From positions 1 to 10,657 of the forward strand of contig DASRKB010000228.1 in assembly GCA_035649175.1 (NCBI GenBank): a DNA stretch of 10,657 bases, written 5' to 3'. Shown one piece after another: positions 1 through 6,333 of the stretch. The notes below the pieces were generated by a model, which worked only from the letters and a program-made list of their open reading frames with translations, was not told the origin of the DNA and did no database searches. This DNA is from SCGC-AG-212-J23 sp035649175. GTDB lineage: Bacteria; Pseudomonadota; Gammaproteobacteria; Burkholderiales; SG8-39. Each line of letters begins with the position of its first letter. Position 1 is the first letter of the stretch. A program made the position numbers and the translations under genes.

Positions 1-405
1 GGCGCGCTCGGCGAGCGCATGGCCGAGGAGGAAGAGGCGCATGAGGAGAACTTACGCCTGCGCCGCCATCTGGAGACTCTGGGCGCGGCAGCGCCGGAGC
101 ACGACCCCGAGGGCTACCTCGCCGAGCTGGAGGTGTTCGAGGCGCTCTTGCGGACCCGGCACCCGGGCAAGCTCGAGGCGCGCGTGGCGGAGGCGCCGCC
201 CGCGCTCGACCTGCGTGGCCTGCAGCCGCCCGAGCCCATCGTGCGCATCTTCGCCGCCCTCGAGCGCTCGCCGCGCGCGCCGCTGCGCGCCATCCTGCCG
301 CACGAGCCGGTGCCGCTCTATGCGCTGCTGCGCGAGCGCGGCTTCTCCTGGCGCGGCGCACCGCGCGCCGACGGTGGCTTCGAGCTCGTCATCGAGCGAG
401 CCTGA
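1..405 (+). CDS. DUF2249-domain protein, probably 5'-truncated by the window edge
   Basis: The reading frame is open from base 1, so the gene probably begins outside the window; ATG at 19 is the first visible start and has no convincing ribosome site. The visible N-terminal half is highly charged and predicted helical, with a run of Glu just after that ATG. The C-terminal part, from about residue 62 counted from ATG 19, matches the DUF2249 pattern: LDLRGLQPPEPI, then a small alpha/beta unit with HEPVPLYALLRERGF and a final FELVIERA strand. DUF2249 domains are small, TusA-like folds, often found next to hemerythrin or other nitrogen-oxide genes in denitrifiers; their biochemical role is not settled. 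The helical part could be the end of a hemerythrin-like domain, but I see no clear iron-ligand pattern. The gene converges on the apbE-like gene, and the two 3' ends overlap by 17 bp. Confidence 0.72.
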   Translation, partial: GALGERMAEEEEAHEENLRLRRHLETLGAAAPEHDPEGYLAELEVFEALLRTRHPGKLEARVAEAPPALDLRGLQPPEPIVRIFAALERSPRAPLRAILPHEPVPLYALLRERGFSWRGAPRADGGFELVIERA

Positions 406-1339
406 GCCCGGGCGACATCCACAGCCGGCCTGCGGCGTCGACGATCACGCCCTCGATTTTCGCGGACGCGACCAGCCTTCTTGCTGCTTCGGGCCCGAGG
501 ACCATGAGGGCCGGGCCGAGGCCGTTCACTGCCTCCACCGACCCGACGAGCGTCACCCCGCGCACCCCGCGCGGCGGATGGCCGGTACGCGGGTCGAGGA
601 TGTGGTGGTAGCGCCGGCCCTCGCGCTCGAAGAAACGCTCGTAATCTCCCGAGGAGGCCACGGCGCCCTCGGCGAGCTCGAGCGTGCCCAGAAGCCGCGC
701 GGGCTCGCGCGGGTCGCGCACCCCGACCCGCCAGGGGGCCCCGTCGGAGTGCGCCACCACGTCGCCCCCGCCGTTTACGAGGGCGCGCCCGACGCCGTGC
801 GAGCGCAGCACGCGCCGCCCGGCGTCGAGGATATAGAGCTTGGCGATGCCGCCGAGATCGATCCTCATGCCTGGTTCGGTAAGAAACGCCTTGCCGGCGC
901 CGGTCTCGAGCTTGCGGAAGTCCACCTTCGCAAGCTGCGCGGCGAGCTCCTGCGGCGCAGGCACGCGCTCCTCGCCCGGCCGGAAGCGCCAGCCGCGCAG
1001 CGCGCCCACGGTGACGTCGAAGGCGCCGCCGGTGCGCTCGGAAACGCGTCGCGCCTGGGCGAGCACCTCGGCGAGCTCCGCGGGTACGGCCACCGCGCGC
1101 ACGCCGGCGGCGGCATTGATCGCGCTCACGACGCTGGAAGGCTCGTAGTGGCTCATCATGTCCGAGAGCCGGCGCATCTCGCGGAAGGCTGCCTCGGCGC
1201 CCTCGCGCAGTCGCACCTCGTCCGCGCCCTCGGCCACGATCTCCGCCGCCGTACCCATGAGGGGCCGCGCGTCGCGGATCTGCGCCGCCTGCAGCGCGCC
1301 CGCCAAGACCCACGCGAGAAAGAGAGCGAGGACGCGCAC
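389..1339 (-). CDS. nirX: ApbE/NosX-family FAD:protein FMN transferase (NirX-like), divergent active site
   Basis: 316 aa with a GTG start. A Sec-type signal peptide (about residues 1-19) implies a periplasmic protein. ApbE enzymes move FMN from FAD onto a threonine of a target flavoprotein; here the obvious target is the adjacent NirI-like protein, which carries a DTISGAT acceptor motif. Family blocks are visible: RPLMGT (26-30), GGAFDVTVGAL (104-113), RIDLGGIAK (159-167), NGGGD (189-193) and YHHILDPRTGHP (244-255). Two features are odd. The usual Gly after GGIAK is Leu168. The usual C-terminal metal-site block ADALSTAL is VNGLGPAL (271-278), so the expected Asp is Asn272 and the expected Thr is Pro276. 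In Paracoccus denitrificans nirI, nirX and nirS lie together, which supports the nirX label by context; family membership is firm, the symbol is inference. The 3' end overlaps the DUF2249 gene; the gene is divergent from nirI. Confidence 0.9.
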   Translation of the reverse strand: MRVLALFLAWVLAGALQAAQIRDARPLMGTAAEIVAEGADEVRLREGAEAAFREMRRLSDMMSHYEPSSVVSAINAAAGVRAVAVPAELAEVLAQARRVSERTGGAFDVTVGALRGWRFRPGEERVPAPQELAAQLAKVDFRKLETGAGKAFLTEPGMRIDLGGIAKLYILDAGRRVLRSHGVGRALVNGGGDVVAHSDGAPWRVGVRDPREPARLLGTLELAEGAVASSGDYERFFEREGRRYHHILDPRTGHPPRGVRGVTLVGSVEAVNGLGPALMVLGPEAARRLVASAKIEGVIVDAAGRLWMSPGLRLAR

Positions 1340-1345
1340 CGGCCC

Positions 1346-1351
1346 AGTATA
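1346..1351 (-). promoter_or_regulatory. Candidate -10 element of the apbE/nirX-like promoter
   Basis: The minus strand reads TATACT, five of six matches to the sigma-70 -10 consensus. Standard spacing puts the transcription start at 1339, the first base of the GTG start codon, so the message may be leaderless. No good -35 hexamer lies 17 bp upstream; the Dnr-type box at 1357-1370 begins just 5 bp beyond this element. Confidence 0.4.
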
Positions 1352-1356
1352 GATGT

Positions 1357-1370
1357 TTGACCGGCGTCAA
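1357..1370. promoter_or_regulatory. Dnr/FNR-type box TTGAC-CGGC-GTCAA between apbE and nirI
   Basis: The sequence has two perfect 5-bp inverted arms around a 4-bp spacer and matches TTGAT-N4-ATCAA at 8 of 10 arm positions. Its centre is 1363.5. This is 40.5 bp before the nirI-like ATG at 1404 and 24.5 bp before the apbE GTG at 1339. Class II activation from about -41 would start the nirI transcript at about 1404-1405. On the apbE side the same site falls between the -35 and -10 regions, a position better suited to repression. The likely ligand is a Dnr-type protein such as the one encoded at 5616. Confidence 0.6.
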
Positions 1371-1403
1371 GATGCCGGGGTGCCGCGGGGCCATGCTCCG
1401 GCG

Positions 1404-2846
1404 ATGCTGCGTCTTCTCTGCCTCGTGATCGCGCTGGCGGCTTCGCCGGCGCTCGCCGACTACCCCCAGGCGAGGGCGTGGTTCCCGGAAGCCGATCGCT
1501 TCGGCGCGTTCGAGGGCGAGCCGCGCGCGTCGGCCGCGTACGCGGGCAACGAAGTGGTGGGCTATGTCTTTCTCACCAGCGACGTGGTGCGCATCCCGGC
1601 GTACTCGGGCGAGCCGATCAACAGCCTGGTGGGAATCGACCGCGCCGGGCGCATCCGCGGCGTGGCGATCGTCGAGCACCGCGAGCCGATCCTCGCGGTG
1701 GGCATCACCGAGGAGCGCCTGCGCGCCTTCAGCGAGCAGTACCGCGGCAAGAGCGTCTTCGAGCGGGTCGCGGTGGGGTACGACGTCGACACCATCTCGG
1801 GGGCGACCATCACCGTGATGGTGCAGAACGAGACCCTGATGCAGGCCGCGAGGAAGGTGGCCCACTCGAGAAACATCGGGGCCGGGGAAGCCCTTCAGGG
1901 AGCAAGAGAGCCCCTGTGGGAAGGCCTCTGGCGGGAGCGCGCGTTCGCCATCGGCGTGCTCGTCGCCGGCCTCGCGCTCCTCGTGTTCATCCTGCTCTTC
2001 CAGGACTGGCTCGCGCGCCAGCCGAGGCTGCTCGGCATCCTGCGACGCGCGTTCCTGCTCTACACCGTGCTGTTCATCGGCTGGTACGCGCTCGCGCAGC
2101 TTTCCATCGTGCACGTGCTTACCTTCCTGCACGCCGCGGTGCGCGACTTCCGCTGGGAGACATTTCTCATCGACCCGATGCTCTTCATCCTGTGGAGCTT
2201 CGTGGCGATGACGCTGCTCCTGTGGGGCCGCGGCGTGTACTGCGGCTGGCTCTGCCCGTACGGCGCGATGCAGGAGCTGACACAGCAGCTCGGGCAACGC
2301 CTGAAGCTTCCCCAGCTCGAATTCCCTGACGTGGTGCACGAGCGCCTATGGGGCGTGAAGTACCTCGTGCTGCTCGGCCTGTTCGGCGTGTCGCTGCAAT
2401 CGATGCCGGACGCCGCGCGGCTCGCCGAGGTCGAGCCCTTCAAGACGGCGGTCACGCTGCGCTTCGATCGGGAGTGGCCGTTCGTGCTCTACGCCGCGGG
2501 GCTGGTAGCGGTATCGCTCTTCAACCGCAAGTTCTTCTGCAAGTACCTCTGCCCCCTGGGCGCGGCGCTCTCCATCCCGGGGCGCTTTCGCGTCTTCGAC
2601 TGGTGGCTGCGCCGGCGCAAGGAATGCGGCCGGCCCTGCCAGACCTGCGCCCGCGACTGCGAGGTGCGCGCAATCCGCCTGACGGGGGAGATCAACGCGA
2701 ACGAGTGCCATTACTGCCTGGACTGCCAGGTCACCTATTACAGCGACCGGCGCTGCATGCCGCTCGTCGAGCGGCGCGTGAAGCGCGAGCAGCGGGCCGC
2801 GGGTAAGTTGATACAGATCAAACCTGTCGCCACGCCGCGTCAGTAG
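1404..2846 (+). CDS. nirI: NosR/NirI-family membrane flavo-iron-sulfur protein, short form
   Basis: 480 aa from ATG 1404. The upstream in-frame ATG at 1353 would place the Dnr-type box inside the gene, so I prefer 1404, which opens a good signal peptide (residues 1-18, SPALA). A periplasmic FMN-binding domain follows, with DTISGAT (129-135); Thr135 is the probable covalent FMN site. About five membrane helices lie between 180 and 375, with two polyferredoxin-type cysteine pairs, YCGWLCP (C280, C284) and FCKYLCP (C379, C383). The cytoplasmic C-terminus holds two [4Fe-4S] motifs: C408, C412, C415, C419 and C435, C438, C441, C451. NosR and NirI are typically about 650-720 aa; this protein lacks most of the region between the FMN domain and the first helix. 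NirI in Paracoccus is needed for nirS expression. Directly upstream of nirS and beside an ApbE gene, a NirI-like role in electron supply or nirS activation is the best inference. Confidence 0.85.
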   Translation: MLRLLCLVIALAASPALADYPQARAWFPEADRFGAFEGEPRASAAYAGNEVVGYVFLTSDVVRIPAYSGEPINSLVGIDRAGRIRGVAIVEHREPILAVGITEERLRAFSEQYRGKSVFERVAVGYDVDTISGATITVMVQNETLMQAARKVAHSRNIGAGEALQGAREPLWEGLWRERAFAIGVLVAGLALLVFILLFQDWLARQPRLLGILRRAFLLYTVLFIGWYALAQLSIVHVLTFLHAAVRDFRWETFLIDPMLFILWSFVAMTLLLWGRGVYCGWLCPYGAMQELTQQLGQRLKLPQLEFPDVVHERLWGVKYLVLLGLFGVSLQSMPDAARLAEVEPFKTAVTLRFDREWPFVLYAAGLVAVSLFNRKFFCKYLCPLGAALSIPGRFRVFDWWLRRRKECGRPCQTCARDCEVRAIRLTGEINANECHYCLDCQVTYYSDRRCMPLVERRVKREQRAAGKLIQIKPVATPRQ

Positions 2847-2849
2847 ATT
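2808..2849 (+). promoter_or_regulatory. nirS promoter: perfect Dnr/FNR box plus -10, inside the 3' end of nirI
   Basis: TTGAT-ACAG-ATCAA at 2808-2821 matches the FNR/Dnr consensus at all ten arm positions. Its centre, 2814.5, is 41.5 bp before position 2856. TAGATT at 2844-2849 matches the -10 hexamer at four of six positions and occupies exactly -12 to -7 for a start at 2856. This is textbook class II geometry. The box encodes the Leu-Ile-Gln-Ile stretch near the NirI C-terminus, and the -10 overlaps the nirI TAG stop codon. The nirS leader would be about 28 nt. Confidence 0.85.
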
Positions 2850-2883
2850 GCAGAAAGACCATTCAACCGCAATGGAGAGCGAC

Positions 2884-4629
2884 ATGAGCACCAGCGCAGT
2901 CGGGCTTCGCAAGGCAACCCTCGCGGTCGCCGCGGCGCTCGCATTCGGGGCCGCGCAGGCCCAGCAGAAGCCCGAAGGCAAGCCGGTCCATCCAGGCACC
3001 GAGAAGCCGGAGCTCATGTACCGGGGCGCGCCCGTGCCCATCCAGCCCGGCCAGGCGCCCGAGGTGGTGAGCCCCAAGGCGCCGCCCATGACCGCGGCCG
3101 AGTTCGACCGCGCCAAGCAGATCTACTTCGAGCGCTGCGCCGGCTGCCACGGGGTGCTGCGCAAGGGCGCCACCGGCAAGCCCCTGACCCCTGACATCAC
3201 GCAGCAGCGCGGCTCGGACTACCTCAAGGTGTTCATCAACTACGGCTCGCCCGCGGGCATGCCCAACTGGGGCACCTCGGGGGAGCTCTCCGAGAAGGAC
3301 GTGGACATCATGGCGCGCTTCCTCCAGCACGAGCCGCCCACGCCGCCGGAATTCGGCATGGAGGAAATGAAGGCGACCTGGAAAGTGCTCGTGGCTCCGG
3401 AGAAGCGGCCGAAGAAGAAGATGAACAAGGTGAACCTGGAGAACCTCTTCTCGGTGACGCTGCGCGACACCGGCGAGGTGGCGCTGATCGACGGCGACAC
3501 CAAGGAGATCGTCAACATCGTCAAGACCGGCTACGCGGTGCACATCTCGCGGCTGTCGGCCTCGGGCCGCTACGTGTACGTGATCGGGCGCGACGCGCAA
3601 GTCAACCTGATCGACCTGTGGATGGAGAAGCCCGACAACGTCGCGGTGATCAAGGTGGGCCTGGAGGCGCGCTCGGTGGACACCTCGAAGTACAAGGGCT
3701 ACGAGGACCGCTACGCCATCGCCGGCAGCTACTGGCCGCCGCAGTTCGTGATCATGAAGGGCGAGACGCTCGAGCCGCTGAAGGTCGTCGCCACCCGAGG
3801 CATGACGGTGGACACGCAGGAGTACCACCCCGAGCCGCGCGTCGCCGCGATCGTCGCGAGCCACTACGAGCCGGAGTTCGTCGTCAACGTGAAGGAGACC
3901 GGCAAGATTCTGATGGTCAGCTACAAGGACCTCGACAACCTCAAGATCACCGAGATCGCGGCGGCGCGCTTCCTGCACGACGGCGGGTGGGATTCCACCA
4001 AGCGCTACTTCCTGGTGGCGGCGAACCAGTCAAACAAGATCGCGGTCGTCGACTCGAAGGAAGGCGAGCTGCAGAAGCTGATCGACGTCGGCAAGATCCC
4101 GCACCCCGGGCGCGGCGCGAATTTCCGCGACCCGAAGTTCGGCCCGGTGTGGGCCACCGGGCACCTCGGCGACGAGACCATCTCGCTGATCGGCACCGAC
4201 CCGCGGAAGCACAAGGCGAACGCGTGGAAGGTGGTGCGCACGCTCAAGGGCCAGGGCGGCGGCAACCTGTTCATCAAGACGCATCCGAAGTCGACCCACC
4301 TCTACGTCGACACGGCGCTCAACCCCGACCCGAAGATCAGCCAGTCGGTGGCGGTGTTCGACATCAAGGACCTCTCCAGGCCCTACAAGGTGCTGCCGAT
4401 CGCCGAGTGGGCTGGAATCAAGGAAGGGCCGCGGCGCGTCGTGCAGCCGGAGTACAACCGGGCCGGCGACGAGGTCTGGTTCTCGGTATGGAACGGCAAG
4501 GAGCAGGAGTCGGCGATCGTCATCGTCGACGACAAGACCCTCAAGCTCAAGAAGGTGATCAAGGACAAGCGCCTGGTCACGCCCACAGGGAAGTTCAACG
4601 TCTACAATACGCAGCATGACGTCTACTGA
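2884..4629 (+). CDS. nirS: Cytochrome cd1 nitrite reductase NirS
   Basis: 581 aa from ATG 2884, preceded by GGAGAG at 2874-2879. An upstream in-frame start at 2848 would make 593 aa but lies before the predicted transcription start. The protein has a Sec signal peptide (residues 1-26, AQA). It reduces nitrite to NO in the periplasm. The N-terminal c domain has CAGCHG (C85, C88, His89) with Met126 in GMPNWGTSG as sixth ligand. The eight-bladed d1 propeller follows. By spacing from the c-heme His, His220 (GYAVHISR) equals the d1-iron ligand His182 of Pseudomonas aeruginosa NirS; His365 (FLHDGGWD) and His407 (PHPGRGANF) equal the active-site His327 and His369. The C-terminus, FNVYNTQHDVY, is the family signature. 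All key residues are present, so it should be functional. It lies 9 bp upstream of nirM, and a Dnr box drives the pair. Confidence 0.98.
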   Translation: MSTSAVGLRKATLAVAAALAFGAAQAQQKPEGKPVHPGTEKPELMYRGAPVPIQPGQAPEVVSPKAPPMTAAEFDRAKQIYFERCAGCHGVLRKGATGKPLTPDITQQRGSDYLKVFINYGSPAGMPNWGTSGELSEKDVDIMARFLQHEPPTPPEFGMEEMKATWKVLVAPEKRPKKKMNKVNLENLFSVTLRDTGEVALIDGDTKEIVNIVKTGYAVHISRLSASGRYVYVIGRDAQVNLIDLWMEKPDNVAVIKVGLEARSVDTSKYKGYEDRYAIAGSYWPPQFVIMKGETLEPLKVVATRGMTVDTQEYHPEPRVAAIVASHYEPEFVVNVKETGKILMVSYKDLDNLKITEIAAARFLHDGGWDSTKRYFLVAANQSNKIAVVDSKEGELQKLIDVGKIPHPGRGANFRDPKFGPVWATGHLGDETISLIGTDPRKHKANAWKVVRTLKGQGGGNLFIKTHPKSTHLYVDTALNPDPKISQSVAVFDIKDLSRPYKVLPIAEWAGIKEGPRRVVQPEYNRAGDEVWFSVWNGKEQESAIVIVDDKTLKLKKVIKDKRLVTPTGKFNVYNTQHDVY

Positions 4630-4638
4630 GAGGAAACG

Positions 4639-4959
4639 ATGCGGATGAGACTTACCCTGCTGGGTGCGGCGCTGATGGTGATCGGGATGAAGCCCGCCCT
4701 CGCCGACGACAAAGCGATGGAAGCACTCGCGAAGAAGCACAACTGCCTCGCGTGCCACACCACCGACAAGAAGCTGATCGGGCCTTCGTACAAGGATGTG
4801 GCGAAGAAGTACAAGGGCCAGAACGTCGCCGCGACGCTCGAGCAGAAGGTGAAGAAGGGCGGGCAGGGGGTCTGGGGCCCGGTGCCGATGCCGCCCAACG
4901 CGGCCGTGCACGACAAGGACATCAAAGAGTTGGTGGAGTGGATCCTGAAGATGGGATAG
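4639..4959 (+). CDS. nirM: Cytochrome c551, electron donor to nitrite reductase
   Basis: 106 aa with a signal peptide ending at ALA (residue 22), leaving a mature class I c-type cytochrome of about 84 residues. Heme attachment is CLACH (C36, C39, His40), and the distal ligand is Met84 in the VPMPPN loop, the usual pattern of the c551/c8 family. Lysine-rich surface segments (KKYKG, EQKVKKGG) fit docking to an acidic redox partner. It starts 9 bp after nirS with GAGGAA at 4630-4635 and is followed by a terminator, so nirS and nirM form a two-gene unit. The family role is to carry electrons from the bc1 complex to NirS in the periplasm. The name nirM rests on position and family; other small c551 proteins look similar. 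Confidence 0.93.
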   Translation: MRMRLTLLGAALMVIGMKPALADDKAMEALAKKHNCLACHTTDKKLIGPSYKDVAKKYKGQNVAATLEQKVKKGGQGVWGPVPMPPNAAVHDKDIKELVEWILKMG

Positions 4960-4961
4960 CA

Positions 4962-4991
4962 AAAAGGGGTCAGGGCGTCTTGGCCCCTTTT
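4962..4991 (+). terminator. Rho-independent terminator after nirS-nirM
   Basis: The arms AAAAGGGGTCA (4962-4972) and TTGGCCCCTTTT (4980-4991) can form an 11-bp stem, including one G-T pair, around an 8-nt loop. The descending arm ends in TTTT. The stem starts 2 bp after the nirM stop codon. The A/T-rich outer stem makes it potentially bidirectional, although no gene approaches from the right. Confidence 0.85.
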
Positions 4992-5103
4992 CCCGATGCG
5001 GCCGCAGCCTTAGCAAACATCAAGCTTTCTCCATGGCGCTGGAACGTCCGGCGGCGCCGCGGACTCTATGGTGGTAAGTACTCCAATCACCACGGGGACC
5101 GAC

Positions 5104-5523
5104 ATGATTACCAGGACCGCAATCGCCTTTGCAGCCGCGCTCGCGCTGGGCAGCGCCGCCTTCGCCGCCGAGGAGCACGACCACCACGGCAGGAGCGAAG
5201 CGAAACTCGTTCTCAACCACGGCAAGAAGTGGCAGACCGACGCGCCGTTGCGCAAAGGCATGGAGAACATCCGCGCCGCGCTGGCGTCGGGGAAGAAGTA
5301 TCCGGCCATCGGCGAGCGCGTGAACGCCGAAATTGCGTACATCGTGCAGAACTGCAAGCTGCCTGAGGATGCCGACGCGCAACTCCACATCGTCATCGCC
5401 GAGCTGATGGCCGGTGCCGAGGCGATGCAGGGGGAGGGTGCGCGCGAAGGCGCCGCACGCGTGGCGCGGGCGCTGGACGCGTATGGCGAGTTTTTCGACC
5501 ACCCGGGCTGGAGAAAGGGCTGA
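5104..5523 (+). CDS. Small periplasmic helical protein of unknown function
   Basis: 139 aa. I chose ATG 5104, preceded by GGGGA at 5094-5098, because it begins directly with a Sec signal peptide (residues 1-22, AFAA); an upstream in-frame ATG at 5068 adds only a poor leader. The mature protein starts with an acidic, His-rich segment (EEHDHHGR). It continues with mostly helical sequence carrying LNHGKKWQTDAPLRKGM (38-53), one cysteine in YIVQNCKLPEDADAQLHIVIAELMAG (Cys84, His95) and a C-terminal ALDAYGEFFDHPGW. It has no CxxCH motif, so it is not a c-type cytochrome. I believe similar small proteins occur near denitrification regulators but cannot name the family reliably. The overall size and His/Met content would suit a four-helix metal- or heme-binding protein, which is speculation. 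It lies alone between a terminator and the dnr promoter. Confidence 0.8.
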   Translation: MITRTAIAFAAALALGSAAFAAEEHDHHGRSEAKLVLNHGKKWQTDAPLRKGMENIRAALASGKKYPAIGERVNAEIAYIVQNCKLPEDADAQLHIVIAELMAGAEAMQGEGAREGAARVARALDAYGEFFDHPGWRKG

Positions 5524-5576
5524 TCGCCGCGCCGCGCGCCTGCCTCGGGCGGTACCGCAGCGGCGGGACGGCGCGA

Positions 5577-5590
5577 TTGAGATAGATCAA
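5577..5590 (+). promoter_or_regulatory. Dnr/FNR box TTGAG-ATAG-ATCAA upstream of the Dnr-type regulator
   Basis: Nine of ten arm positions match TTGAT-N4-ATCAA. The centre, 5583.5, is 41.5 bp before the alternative GTG at 5625 and 32.5 bp before GTG 5616. A weak extended -10, TGCTACGGT at 5609-5617, would start transcription at about 5624. The regulator downstream has the E-x-x-S-R recognition helix that reads TTGAT half-sites, so autoregulation or activation by a sister regulator is likely. Confidence 0.75.
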
Positions 5591-5615
5591 CGGTAGCCGC
5601 CACCGGCTTGCTACG

Positions 5616-6317
5616 GTGAAGGCTGTGCGCCGCGAGCCCGACATCCAGTCGTTCCTCGGCCATCTGCCGCTGTTCGAGGGTTTCGGGGCCGACGCGCTCG
5701 CGCGGCTTGCCGCGGGCACCACGCGCCGCCAGCTGCGCCGCGGTGAAACGCTGTTCCGTCGCGGCGAGCCGCCCACCGGCTTCTATGCCGTCGTGCACGG
5801 CCGGGTGAAGCTGGCCGCGCCCTCGCCGCGTGGCCGCGAGCGCTTGGCCGCCGTCGTCGAGGCCGGACGCAGCTTCGGCGAGGCGATCATGTTCCTCGAG
5901 AAGCCCACCATCGTGGCCGCCGCCGCCCTCACGGACGCGCTCGTGCTGCACATCGCCAAGGAGACCGTACTCGACGAGCTCGAGCGCAATCCCGGCTTCG
6001 CCCGCCGGGTCATCGCGCTGCTCGCCGCCAAGCTGCACGCCAACGTGCGGGAACTGGACCTCTACGCGCTCGGCTCTGGGGCGCAGCGCTTCGCCGCCTG
6101 GCTGCTGCGCGCCGCGCCGGAGACCGAGCAGGGCGAGGCCAGCGTGACGCTGCCAGCGGCGAAGAAGGCGATCGCCTCGCAGCTCAACCTGAGCGCCGAG
6201 CACCTGTCGCGCATCCTGCGCGAGCTCGCGCATGAGGGGCTCGTCGAAGTGCAGGGACGCAAGCTTCGCATCCCGCACGTCAACAGGCTGCGCCGATGGC
6301 TTGGCAATGGCGACTGA
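5616..6317 (+). CDS. dnr: Dnr-type CRP/FNR-family transcription regulator
   Basis: 233 aa from GTG 5616; GTG 5625 is an equally possible start and coincides with the predicted transcription start. An N-terminal cyclic-nucleotide-binding-fold domain (about 12-125) contains FGEAIMFLEKP, which closely follows Pseudomonas Dnr. The dimer helix (about 125-150) leads to a winged helix-turn-helix with SQLNLSAEHLSRILREL; Glu195, Ser198 and Arg199 form the E-x-x-S-R motif used to read TTGAT. The protein has no cysteine, so it cannot be an FNR iron-sulfur oxygen sensor. The phosphate-binding Arg-Ser pair of CRP is replaced by Ile-Val (99-100), which argues against cAMP binding. Dnr proteins sense NO through heme and activate denitrification genes; His16 aligns near the His residues at the Dnr N-terminus. 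Its targets here probably include nirS and nirI. Confidence 0.9.
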   Translation: MKAVRREPDIQSFLGHLPLFEGFGADALARLAAGTTRRQLRRGETLFRRGEPPTGFYAVVHGRVKLAAPSPRGRERLAAVVEAGRSFGEAIMFLEKPTIVAAAALTDALVLHIAKETVLDELERNPGFARRVIALLAAKLHANVRELDLYALGSGAQRFAAWLLRAAPETEQGEASVTLPAAKKAIASQLNLSAEHLSRILRELAHEGLVEVQGRKLRIPHVNRLRRWLGNGD

Positions 6318-6333
6318 GCGGAGCGCGCCCGCC

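Noticed and set aside
1116..1129. TTGAT-CGCG-CTCAC inside apbE as a regulatory box
   Set aside because: The right arm is poor and the site is deep within coding sequence, far from any start.
41..1360. 439-aa open frame on the plus strand
   Set aside because: It is antisense to apbE and out of frame with DUF2249, with no recognisable domain.
318..2339. 673-aa open frame on the minus strand
   Set aside because: It is a shadow of apbE and nirI: low-complexity Arg/Ala/His-rich sequence without motifs, covering two well-supported genes.
5010..5023. TTAGC-AAAC-ATCAA as a Dnr/FNR box before the periplasmic protein
   Set aside because: Only the right arm matches; the left arm matches two of five, and no -10 sits at the expected distance.
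5616..6317. Reading the regulator as FNR (oxygen-sensing) or CRP (cAMP-binding)
   Set aside because: It has no cysteines for an iron-sulfur cluster, and the CRP phosphate-binding Arg-Ser pair is missing.
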